Assembly: GCA_011390035.1 (NCBI GenBank)
Contig: JAABTE010000163.1
Span: forward strand, 1-6,051
Source of the DNA: Desulfobacteraceae bacterium
GTDB taxonomy: Bacteria > Desulfobacterota > Desulfobacteria > Desulfobacterales > JAABSP01
Direction: 5' to 3'
DNA: 6,051 bases
In this document: one piece after another, positions 1 through 5,901 of the stretch
Layout of the letters: every line of letters starts with the position of its first letter
How positions within the stretch are numbered: position 1 is the stretch's first letter
Notes under the pieces: generated by a model
Database searches by the model: none
What the model was told of the DNA's origin: nothing
Seen by the model: the letters and a program-made list of their open reading frames with translations, nothing else
Translations under genes and position numbers: made by a program

Positions 1-451
1 CGATGGTGGTTCCCTGGCGGGAGATGGTCCTGGCGCCGGCCAGGGTGTTGGCCTCGAAGGCATCGGCGGCCCCGGCGGGGCTCTCCGCCGGCATCGCCCC
101 ATATATGCGCAGGCTTGCGAAGATCTCCGGGCTGTGGCTGGAAAACCGATACCGCCGCTGGCCCCCCTCGTTGAAAACGTCCACGGCCCAGTCTGCCGGG
201 AGCCGGATGGAAAAATCGAAGGCCGGGTCCGCGTACCGCTTGTCAAGGGGGTTCTTCACCCCCTCGAGGGCATGTGCGGCCGGCGCCGGCATTATCCCAA
301 GGGCCGGCATCATCCCGAGGGCCAGCGTCATACCAAGGGCCAGCATCATCCCAGGGGTCAGCGTCATCCCGAGGAGCGCGGGAAGTGTGTTCCGGCACCA
401 CGGCATCGATGCATGAAGCGACTGTCGAAGGCGTTTCAGGATTGCGTTCAT
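1..451 (-). CDS. Secreted protein with hexapeptide-repeat signal peptide, C-terminus cut by window edge
   Basis: Only the first 150 codons are present; the gene continues past the left edge. The ATG at 451-449 overlaps the stop of the upstream DUF4126 gene as ATGA, and an AGGAGG sits at 466-461, nine bases before it, so this start is well supported. Residues 1-20 are basic (KRLRQ). Residues 27-56 form a hydrophobic core of five hexapeptides of the type LGMTLA. A PAPAAHA segment then gives a plausible signal peptidase I site after Ala61. A signal of about 61 residues is long; an internal Met16 would shorten it to about 46. The mature part has a pattern (DFSIRLPADWAVDVF, then a Tyr/Phe-rich strand) loosely like small DcrB/PsbP-like or DUF1795 exported domains, but that is a guess and the function is unknown. 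It is translationally coupled to the DUF4126 gene, so it may act in the same envelope process. Confidence 0.75.
   Translation of the reverse strand, partial: MNAILKRLRQSLHASMPWCRNTLPALLGMTLTPGMMLALGMTLALGMMPALGIMPAPAAHALEGVKNPLDKRYADPAFDFSIRLPADWAVDVFNEGGQRRYRFSSHSPEIFASLRIYGAMPAESPAGAADAFEANTLAGARTISRQGTTI
285..374. repeat. Five 18-bp tandem repeats inside a signal peptide
   Basis: Five consecutive imperfect 18-base units of the form GCCRGCRTCATCCCRAGG run from 285 to 374. Their borders are 285-302, 303-320, 321-338, 339-356 and 357-374. On the minus strand they are in frame and encode LGMTLT, PGMMLA, LGMTLA, LGMMPA and LGIMPA, which together form the hydrophobic core of the signal peptide of the secreted protein. 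Unit length is a multiple of three, so copy-number change would alter signal length without a frameshift. Confidence 0.9.
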
Positions 452-1155
452 CGGTTGTTTCCTCCTGCGGCGGATTCATCCGTATGCCCGATGGAAGGGG
501 GCGCGATGGCCGGGGGCGCCGTCTCGCATGGCGGCGCCGGAGGCCGGGACGCCCCCCGAAACCGCTCGGCGATGAATCCGAAGATCTTTCGAATGCCGCG
601 CCAGATTTTGGGCAGCAGCCAGATCAGCATGACAAGGAAAAGCGCCAGCAGCACCAGAAACAGCACCGGATGATGGATGGCCGTCCAGATGCCGGCGAAT
701 ACGGCAACGTCTTCCCCGATGGAGGCGAACCAGTTGGTGAAGGGCTCCGGCGAGGTGTTGATGATCACCCGGGCCCCTGCCTTTGCCGCGTGGGTGCCGG
801 CGGTAATGCTCCCGCCCACGATGGCCGCGGCCACCGCAAGGGCCGGGCTTACCTCCGCCGCCGCCCCGTAGGCCAGAAGCGCCCCGGCCGGTATCCGTAT
901 AAAGGTATGAATGGTGTCCCACCCGGTATCCACCCCCGGAAACTTGTCCGCGAAAAACTCCACAACGTACATCAGCCCCGCCGCGCCGATGACCACCGGC
1001 TCGGTCAAAATCTGAAGATCCGGCGGCAGGGGCGCGGTGCCGCTCATCCCCATAAGCCCCAGCATGGCGATGGCCGCGTAAAGATTGATCCCCGAGGCCC
1101 AGGAGGCACCCAGGGTCAGGGCGATGGTGTTGATGATATCTTGATATGCTTCCAT
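448..1155 (-). CDS. DUF4126 family integral membrane protein
   Basis: A 235-residue membrane protein resembling the DUF4126 family, whose biochemical role is not established. The N-terminal motif around residues 15-35 (LGASWASGINLYAAIAMLGL) and the segment FPGVDTGWDTIHTFIRIPAG (73-92) are typical of the family as I know it. Hydrophobic segments lie at about 9-36, 51-68, 89-116 and 146-182. The last of these ends in a very hydrophobic stretch followed by a basic, cytoplasmic-looking segment (KIWRGIRKIFGFIAERFRG). The tail from about 204 is Pro/Ala-rich and looks disordered. The ATG at 1155 is preceded by GAGAGG about a dozen bases upstream, a loose ribosome site. The gene starts 57 bases after the nuclease-like gene and its TGA overlaps the ATG of the secreted protein gene, so the three probably share a transcript. 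Confidence 0.85.
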   Translation of the reverse strand: MEAYQDIINTIALTLGASWASGINLYAAIAMLGLMGMSGTAPLPPDLQILTEPVVIGAAGLMYVVEFFADKFPGVDTGWDTIHTFIRIPAGALLAYGAAAEVSPALAVAAAIVGGSITAGTHAAKAGARVIINTSPEPFTNWFASIGEDVAVFAGIWTAIHHPVLFLVLLALFLVMLIWLLPKIWRGIRKIFGFIAERFRGASRPPAPPCETAPPAIAPPSIGHTDESAAGGNNR

Positions 1156-1212
1156 ATTTTAGAATAACCTCTCATTCGCGAAGTGTCTCCCATCGGGGGA
1201 AACGCACCGGTT

Positions 1213-1902
1213 TCAATACAGGCGCGGCTTGAAATCAGGGTCGTTGAGTATCCGAACCGTCTCCCCCGACTGGGCGATAACGTAAAGCCCCCGCTTATAG
1301 GCGAAGCGGTCCACGCCCTCCTCGATGACGATGCCGGCCACGGCGCCCACCACCTGCCGGTCCGCGTATTCTGGAAAATAGATCTTGAAACGGCCCAGGC
1401 GCTCAATATGCTCCCTGACGTCATCCACGCCAAGGGTGCTTTTGACCTCGATGAGTACCGCGTACCCGCCATCAATGGCCAGCACGTCGATTTCCATTCC
1501 GGCCACCCGCACCCGCTGGTAAACCTTTTCCACCTGAATGCCGCGCTCGGCGAAAAGCCGGCTAACCCCCGGCGCCACCATGCCCTCCACGAAGCGGCCC
1601 CACTTTCCGCTCAGTTCGCCGATCCGCCGGTCCGTGGCCTTCATCTGGCGGTCCGTCTCCTTCATCTGGCGGTCCGTGTCCGCAATCTGGCGTGCCGTCT
1701 CCTTCATCTGGCGGTCCGTGTCCTTAATCTGGCGTGCCGTCTCCTTCATCTGGCGGTCCGTGTCCGCAATCTGGCGGTCGGTGTCCTTAATCTGGCGTGC
1801 CGTCTCCTCGATCTTTCTGTCGGTCGCCTTGAACCGCTGATCGGTCTCGGCGAACATCTTCCATATCTCCTGGATGCTTCTTTCCGTCTGCTGAACGTCC
1901 AT
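1213..1902 (-). CDS. Coiled-coil PD-(D/E)XK nuclease-fold protein (DUF3782-like)
   Basis: A 229-residue protein with two parts. Near the N-terminus eleven heptads of the type DTDRQMK/ETARQIK form a long, highly charged predicted coiled coil. The C-terminal part (about the last 130 residues) carries the pattern of a restriction-endonuclease-like fold. Counting from the ATG at 1929 used below, this is GRFVEG with Glu115, then EID (Asp148) and IEVKS (Glu161, Lys163), i.e. the D...ExK catalytic core, followed by a helix with REHIERLGRF. Proteins of this kind (coiled coil plus PD-(D/E)XK core, DUF3782 and relatives) are common in Desulfobacterota and cyanobacteria; their substrates are not known. 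I place the start at the ATG at 1902 because AAAGGAAGG lies just before it. An in-frame ATG at 1929 (nine residues longer) has no ribosome site and lies upstream of the expected transcript start if the promoter at 1917-1945 is real. It is the first gene of the minus-strand cluster. Confidence 0.8.
   Translation of the reverse strand: MDVQQTERSIQEIWKMFAETDQRFKATDRKIEETARQIKDTDRQIADTDRQMKETARQIKDTDRQMKETARQIADTDRQMKETDRQMKATDRRIGELSGKWGRFVEGMVAPGVSRLFAERGIQVEKVYQRVRVAGMEIDVLAIDGGYAVLIEVKSTLGVDDVREHIERLGRFKIYFPEYADRQVVGAVAGIVIEEGVDRFAYKRGLYVIAQSGETVRILNDPDFKPRLY
1618..1848. repeat. 21-bp tandem repeat array coding a heptad coiled coil
   Basis: Eleven in-frame 21-base units encode consecutive heptads, from ETDQRFK through alternating DTDRQMK and ETARQIK to ATDRRIG. 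At DNA level the middle of the array is nearly uniform: 40 bases at 1684-1723 recur without change at 1726-1765, a 42-base (two-heptad) period. Such identity points to recent expansion by slippage or unequal recombination. The unit preserves frame, so copy number sets the length of the coiled coil. Confidence 0.9.
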
Positions 1903-1916
1903 GATCCTTCCTTTCG

Positions 1917-1945
1917 ATTCTAACCCCATTCATAGATTAACTCAA
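1917..1945 (-). promoter_or_regulatory. Candidate sigma70-type promoter for the minus-strand cluster
   Basis: On the minus strand TTGAGT (1945-1940) and TAGAAT (1922-1917) are separated by exactly 17 bases, matching the -35 and -10 consensus at four and five of six positions. Initiation would fall near 1910, leaving a leader of only about eight bases before the ATG at 1902 and cutting into the ribosome site. The spacing match is good but the very short leader is a reason for doubt. Confidence 0.35.
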
Positions 1946-2071
1946 AATAGCCTTCCGGGCAACAGATTTGGAAAAACAGCGTCCACGGAAAATCAAGGCC
2001 CCGTCAAAGTCGGTTTCCAAGGCCCCCTGCATGAACTGCAAGGATTCAGGATCAGGGGAGAATCTATCCGC

Positions 2072-2101
2072 TTGACTTCCGCGCCTCTTTCATGTTTCAA
2101 A
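2072..2101 (+). promoter_or_regulatory. Weak candidate promoter for the chemoreceptor gene
   Basis: TTGACT at 2072-2077 matches the sigma70 -35 box at five of six positions. The best -10 options downstream, TTCAAA (2096-2101) and the overlapping TCAAAT, match poorly and sit at 18-19 base spacing. Initiation would leave a leader of about 30 bases. This is the most promoter-like site upstream of the gene, but an activator-dependent or other sigma promoter is equally possible. Confidence 0.25.
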
Positions 2102-2139
2102 TTATGGATAACGTATTCGGGCATTAAATTGGGGGGCGC

Positions 2140-4797
2140 ATGGGATTTTCGATCAGGGACGCACGGCTGAAAGTTAAAATTATGGGAGGATTTCTTGTGG
2201 TTCTGCTGCTGACGGCGCTGGTGTCGGCGGTGGGGTTCGCCGGTCTTTCGGCGGTGATCAAGGGAATGCGGCTGGGACAGGCGGCCGGAGACATGGTCGC
2301 TGCCATGCTCCGGGCACGGGAACAGGAGATGCGGTATCGCATCGCCCCGGACGGAGATGCCCGGCGGCAACTCAACGACGAGATCGACGGACTGACGGCC
2401 CGGGCCGAGGCCATATCCGGAGAGGGTGACGCGGAAGGAGGGGGGGCTGAGGACGCATCGCTTTCCATGAAGGCGGTGATCGACCAGGCGCGGCGGTACC
2501 AGGCGTCCTTCGAGGCATTCGCCGGGATGGTCGGGGCCCGCCTGGAAACCACCGAACAGATGAACCAGCGGGCCGCGGCGGCCATGGATCAGGTGATCGC
2601 CATCGCGTCGGATCAGGGGGATCATCTGTCGCGACAGCAAAGCACCATGAAGGCCGATCTGGAAAAGCGCATCACCCACGCGGAACAGGCGGAAGACATC
2701 ATCCAGGGATTCCTTCGGATCCGGATGCTGGAAAGCCAATTTCTCAACGCCGGCGGCGACCCGGCGCTCGCCGAGGCGATCCACTCGGCCATTGAGAGGC
2801 TCAAAACCCTTTCCGGCGAGCTGGAGGCCCATCTGAAGAACACGGTCAACATCCGGCAGGTGGCGGGGGTGATCGCCTTTATCAGCGACTATCAGGCGGC
2901 GTTTGAGCAGATCCAGGAACTGACGAGTGCCCAGAAGGCGGCTTCGGAGGCGATGGCTGAAAAATCGGCCGCCCTGCTCGCCACCATGGAAGAGATGCGG
3001 CGGGGGCTGCGGCTGGAGATAAACCTGCTGCGCCAGCGGACGGACCTGGATCGGGAAGATCTGAACCAGTTCCTGGGAAACCGCCTGGCAGCCTTTCTGG
3101 ACACCACCGAGGCCATCGGATACTTTTTCAACGCGATCCAGGCGGAAAAGCGATTTCTGCTCTCCGGGGGAGAGCCGCAACTGGAGGATGCCGTGTTCGG
3201 TTACCTTGCCATCGTGGATTCCCGGATGGGCCTGATCCGGCACAAGGCCGAGTCCGCGGGAAACCAGGGCGTCACCGAACAGATCGGCAACATTGGAGCG
3301 CAACTGACCGATTACGAAGCGGCATTCCAGCGGATAACAGAGCTGCACGCGGCCCGGCGGGAGCATCTCACCGCAATGCAGGCCGTTTCCGACGCCACGC
3401 TGGAGCAGTGCGCCATCATCGCATCGGATCAGCAGACGCGCCTGTTCCAGGCCCAGGAAAAGGGCGCCCGCTTCCTCAACGAAAAGCTGGCCATGGCCGC
3501 GGACGCCCACGCCGTCAGCCGCCTGTTTCTGGCCGGCCGCATCTTTGAAAAGAACTACCTGCTGGGAAACGGCGACCCGGAGGCGCTGGCGGGGGCCAGG
3601 TCCCGGATCGCGTCCATCCAGGGGTTGATCGGCAACATGAAGGGCCAGGCAGAGGACACGGATGGGGAACGGGTGGAAACGGTGGCGGCGGCCGTGAACG
3701 CCTATGAAAGCGCCCTGGCGGAGCTGGCGGCAATCATGGAGCGCCAGCGGGAAGCCGGAGACCGGATGGCCGAGGCGTCCGCCGCCTTCCAGTCGGTGAA
3801 CCGGGAAATGGGCGCGGCCCAGCGGGAGCGAGTGTCGGCGCGGGTGACCCGATCGCGCCTTCTGATGACGGCGGCCACCGGCCTGTGCATCCTGGCGGGG
3901 ATTATGCTGTCATGGTATCTCACCCATCTGATCAGCCGGCCCCTAAACCGGATGATCGGCGGCCTTCGGGAGGTGGCCGGTCGGCTGGGAGCCGCCGCAT
4001 CCGAAGTCTCGGCGGCCAGCGGCGCCCTTTCCCAGATGTCCTCGGATCAGGCCGCCGCCATGGAAGAGACCCTGGCCACCCTCGAGCAGATGGGCGGGAT
4101 GAGCCGCAACACCGCGGCCCTGACCGGCGGCGTGGAGCGGCTGATGCGGGAAAACATCGAAAAATCGGGCGCCTCCCTTCAGGCCCTGGTGGCGGTGACA
4201 AGGCAGATCAACCAGATCGAGCGGGACAGCGACCAGATGCGCCGGATCATCGATTCGATCACCGATATCGCCTTTCAGACCACCCTGCTGTCGCTGAACG
4301 CGGCCATCGAGGCGGCCCGGGCCGGCGAGTCCGGCGCCGGATTCGCGGTGGTGGCCAACGAGGTGCGCAACCTGGCCCTGCGGGCCACCGACTCGGCCAA
4401 CCGCACCCGGGAGCTGCTGGAAGCCAACATCAACCGGTTCAGGGGCGCCTCCGAGGCCGTCCGGTCTGTCAATTCGGATTTCGACACCATCATCGAATCG
4501 GCAACTCTCATCGGCGAAAAGGTGGAGGGTATCACCGCATCCACCCATTCCCTGGAGTCGGGCATCGGCCATGTCACCGACTCGGCCCGGGGGGTGGAGG
4601 AAGTGACCCGCAACCTGGCTGCCAGCGCCGAGGAATCGGCCGGCGCGGCGGAGGATCTCAACTCCCAGGCGCGCAATCTGCAATTGATGGTGCGCGACCT
4701 GGAGACGCTGGTGGCCGGAGGCGGCGCTACCGCTGCCGCAGCCGCGCCATCTCCTCTGCCACCTCGGGCGCCAGGTGCGATGCCGCCCGCTCGATAG
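2140..4797 (+). CDS. Methyl-accepting chemotaxis protein with duplicated helical sensor region
   Basis: An 885-residue chemoreceptor that would sense a ligand outside the inner membrane and control the CheA/CheW kinase complex. A basic N-terminus leads into membrane helix 1 (about 13-38). The extracytoplasmic region (about 40-570) is far longer than the usual 150-250 residues and consists of four helical modules. Membrane helix 2 is about 574-598. The cytoplasmic part starts ISRPLNRMIGGL, but the GDL and DEIG motifs of a full HAMP domain are absent; the signalling coiled coil follows at once (MEETLATLEQM, 641-651). The hairpin tip at 703-753 is canonical, including IAFQTTLLSLNAAIEAARAGE and GFAVVANEVRNLA, with Thr715 where Asn is usual. 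A methylation-type helix (ASAEESAGAAEDL) lies at 828-840. The tail after about 860 is Ala/Pro-rich with no CheR-binding pentapeptide and overlaps dctP on the other strand. The ATG at 2140 has only a G-run (2131-2136) as ribosome site, but it gives the normal charged segment before helix 1; Met15 would cut it off. Confidence 0.95.
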   Translation: MGFSIRDARLKVKIMGGFLVVLLLTALVSAVGFAGLSAVIKGMRLGQAAGDMVAAMLRAREQEMRYRIAPDGDARRQLNDEIDGLTARAEAISGEGDAEGGGAEDASLSMKAVIDQARRYQASFEAFAGMVGARLETTEQMNQRAAAAMDQVIAIASDQGDHLSRQQSTMKADLEKRITHAEQAEDIIQGFLRIRMLESQFLNAGGDPALAEAIHSAIERLKTLSGELEAHLKNTVNIRQVAGVIAFISDYQAAFEQIQELTSAQKAASEAMAEKSAALLATMEEMRRGLRLEINLLRQRTDLDREDLNQFLGNRLAAFLDTTEAIGYFFNAIQAEKRFLLSGGEPQLEDAVFGYLAIVDSRMGLIRHKAESAGNQGVTEQIGNIGAQLTDYEAAFQRITELHAARREHLTAMQAVSDATLEQCAIIASDQQTRLFQAQEKGARFLNEKLAMAADAHAVSRLFLAGRIFEKNYLLGNGDPEALAGARSRIASIQGLIGNMKGQAEDTDGERVETVAAAVNAYESALAELAAIMERQREAGDRMAEASAAFQSVNREMGAAQRERVSARVTRSRLLMTAATGLCILAGIMLSWYLTHLISRPLNRMIGGLREVAGRLGAAASEVSAASGALSQMSSDQAAAMEETLATLEQMGGMSRNTAALTGGVERLMRENIEKSGASLQALVAVTRQINQIERDSDQMRRIIDSITDIAFQTTLLSLNAAIEAARAGESGAGFAVVANEVRNLALRATDSANRTRELLEANINRFRGASEAVRSVNSDFDTIIESATLIGEKVEGITASTHSLESGIGHVTDSARGVEEVTRNLAASAEESAGAAEDLNSQARNLQLMVRDLETLVAGGGATAAAAAPSPLPPRAPGAMPPAR
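2290..3825 (+). repeat. Four related modules in the chemoreceptor sensor region
   Basis: This is a protein-level repeat within the chemoreceptor. Each module has a Glu-x2-Phe/Tyr core, usually continued as Leu-Leu and a G[GN][DE]P turn, followed 52-57 residues later by Tyr-x2-[AS]-[FL]. The Glu residues are 63, 198, 336 and 470 (period 134-138) and the Tyr residues 120, 251, 392 and 522. Longer identities pair module 1 with 3 (IASDQ at 155-159 and 427-431) and module 2 with 4 (MAExSAA at 272-278 and 543-549), both about 271 residues apart. The simplest reading is a two-module unit, like the helical bimodular (HBM) sensor domain, that was duplicated in tandem. Module 1 is the most diverged and has an acidic Gly-rich insert (residues 93-106). 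Confidence 0.7.
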
Positions 4798-5731
4798 CGG
4801 GCATGGCCGCCTCCCGAATGGCCGCCACATCCGGCGCGATAAACACCATCCCCCTGGCCTTCAGCTCGCTGGCGTAGAAGGCGTCCTTTTCGTCCTCCGC
4901 GCCGTTGCCATGGGCGCGGGCCTCGTCCACGGCCGCCCGGATCAGGGCCTGATCGGCCGGGTCGATGCCTTCGAACCATTTCTCGCTGGCGGTCCAGTGC
5001 CAGGGAAAATGGACATGCCCCGTGAGAATGATGTACTGCTGCACCTCCCACAGCTTTCGCGAATAGGGCGATGCCAGGGAGTTCTCATGGGCGTCCACCT
5101 GCCCCGTTTTCATGGCCATGTAGATGTCAGGCGCCGGAATCACAAGGGGCGCGGCCCCCAGCTCCTTCCACACATCCACCCAGATCGGAACCGAGGGCAG
5201 GCGAATCTTCAACCCCTTGATATCGGCCGGCCCATGAATCTGGCGGTTGGCGGTCATGTGCCGGGGGGCGCGCTTCTGGGGCCCGAAGTCGATGATGCCG
5301 CCCTTTTCCGCCGCCAGCTCGCCGATCTTTTTGCCCATGGGGCCTTCCAGATATGCCTTAGCCATCTCCCAGCTTTCGAAATAAAAGGGAATGGAGATGG
5401 CATCGTAGGCCTCGGCGAACATGGTTCGGAAAATGCCGCCGGTCAGGGCCATCTGGGTCTGACCGATCTTCATCATCTCCAGCACCTCTTTTTCGCCGCC
5501 AAGCTGCCCGCCCATGAAAATCCGGACCTTCAGGCGGCCGCCGGACCGCTCCGCCACGATCTGCCTGAACTTTTCCAGGGCCGCCTCCTCCGAGCCGCCC
5601 GGCTTCATGGTGCAGTTGATGCCGATGATGGCGCGATCGGCCGCGGCCGCGTTCATGGCAAGAAGCCATCCTACGATTGCCAGCGCATATAGCAGTGTCC
5701 CTGGTATTTTTCTCCAGTTTTTCAATCCCAT
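4727..5731 (-). CDS. dctP: TRAP transporter solute-binding protein, DctP family
   Basis: A 334-residue periplasmic binding protein of the DctP/TAXI-like TRAP class; DctP members deliver carboxylates or related small acids to a DctQM membrane permease. Residues 1-31 are a signal peptide (basic start, hydrophobic LLYALAIVGWLLAM, cleavage near AAAA-DRA). The mature part has the normal family layout: a strand and helix ending in GGRLKVRIFMGGQLGGEKEVLEMMKIG (64-90), GLKIRLP with Arg177 at the place of the carboxylate-binding arginine, and the hinge/helix segment MAMKTGQVDAHENSLAS (206-221) with Asn217. Length is usual for the family. The ATG at 5731 follows AAAGGAG with six-base spacing. The ligand cannot be read from sequence. 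The gene end overlaps the chemoreceptor end by 71 bp. No DctQ or DctM gene is recognisable nearby; it may lie outside the window or the protein may be an orphan. Confidence 0.93.
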   Translation of the reverse strand: MGLKNWRKIPGTLLYALAIVGWLLAMNAAAADRAIIGINCTMKPGGSEEAALEKFRQIVAERSGGRLKVRIFMGGQLGGEKEVLEMMKIGQTQMALTGGIFRTMFAEAYDAISIPFYFESWEMAKAYLEGPMGKKIGELAAEKGGIIDFGPQKRAPRHMTANRQIHGPADIKGLKIRLPSVPIWVDVWKELGAAPLVIPAPDIYMAMKTGQVDAHENSLASPYSRKLWEVQQYIILTGHVHFPWHWTASEKWFEGIDPADQALIRAAVDEARAHGNGAEDEKDAFYASELKARGMVFIAPDVAAIREAAMPAIERAASHLAPEVAEEMARLRQR

Positions 5732-5766
5732 GGAATTCTCCTTTCCGCTAATAATTTATAATCCGA
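5732..5766 (-). promoter_or_regulatory. dctP leader with ribosome binding site
   Basis: The 35 bases before dctP are AT-rich compared with the genes. AAAGGAG (5744-5738) is a strong ribosome site. A TATAAA (5760-5755) resembles a -10 box, but no convincing -35 lies 16-18 bases upstream and a start there would leave only about 17 bases of leader. The promoter assignment is therefore tentative, while the ribosome site is firm. Confidence 0.5.
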
Positions 5767-5901
5767 TCAAAAGAGAAAAACCCCTGACGCGATGGTGCTT
5801 TTCCCGGCGGCGTTCGGCCCGATAAAGACGGTGATGGGCGACAGCGGAATTCGGACGCAGACGAAACGACGGTAATTTATCAGGCGCAGTTCGGTAATCA
5901 T
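5767..5901 (-). pseudogene. Truncated P-loop ATPase remnant (Walker A only)
   Basis: A 44-codon frame begins with ATG directly after the stop of the upstream gene (TAGATG) and has a good ribosome site (GAAGG at 5912-5908, six-base spacing). Its start, MITELRLINYRRF, then IPLSPITVFIGPNAAGKSTI, is the standard N-terminus of RecF/SMC-like AAA ATPases: a first strand with a I/L-x-N-[FY]-[RK] motif and a Walker A GPNAAGKST. After that the frame gives ASGVFLF and a TGA, so the signature, Walker B and all other domains are missing. The DNA after about 5790 becomes AT-rich and leads into the dctP leader. I read it as the 5' end of an ATPase gene whose remainder was deleted. It might still be translated as a short peptide, but no function can be claimed. 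Confidence 0.7.

Larger units (their letters stand above)
1903..2139. other. Divergent intergenic region
   Basis: This stretch separates the minus-strand cluster from the plus-strand chemoreceptor gene and is less GC-rich than the genes around it. It holds candidate promoters facing both ways. A nine-base direct repeat CAAGGCCCC occurs at 1994-2002 and 2018-2026, 24 bases apart (under 2.5 helical turns), which could be an operator but is short. No hairpin with a T-run, riboswitch or flagellar sigma28 promoter (TAAA-N15-GCCGATAA) was seen. A 31-codon open frame on the minus strand (2032-1937) is noted separately and is not called a gene. Confidence 0.6.

Noticed and set aside
285..374. Possible CRISPR-like array
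   Set aside because: The 18-base units are contiguous with no spacers and are in frame within a coding sequence, so this is a coding minisatellite.
1538..1840. Plus-strand open frame with repeated WRSVSFI-type units
   Set aside because: It is the antisense reading of the heptad repeat DNA of the nuclease-like gene. The 21-bp repeat keeps all frames open, and there is no ribosome site or family resemblance.
1993..3510. 505-codon minus-strand open frame
   Set aside because: It lies opposite the chemoreceptor gene, whose GC-rich codons remove stops on the other strand. Its composition (rich in Arg, His, Gly, Pro) is unlike a real protein, while the plus frame is an unmistakable receptor.
4700..4830. 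Bidirectional terminator between the convergent genes
   Set aside because: The coding regions overlap, and the GC-rich sequence here has no stem-loop followed by a T-run on either strand that I could find.
3885..4877. Plus-strand 330-codon frame overlapping the receptor signalling domain
   Set aside because: It is a Gly/Arg/Pro-rich shifted reading of the receptor domain with no recognisable motif.
4275..5051. Minus-strand 258-codon frame spanning the receptor and dctP ends
   Set aside because: Half is antisense to the receptor and half is out of frame in dctP. No domain is visible, and it would conflict with two well-supported genes.
4775..5692. Plus-strand 305-codon frame opposite dctP
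   Set aside because: It is a shadow of the dctP gene with a His/Arg/Gly-rich translation and no ribosome site.
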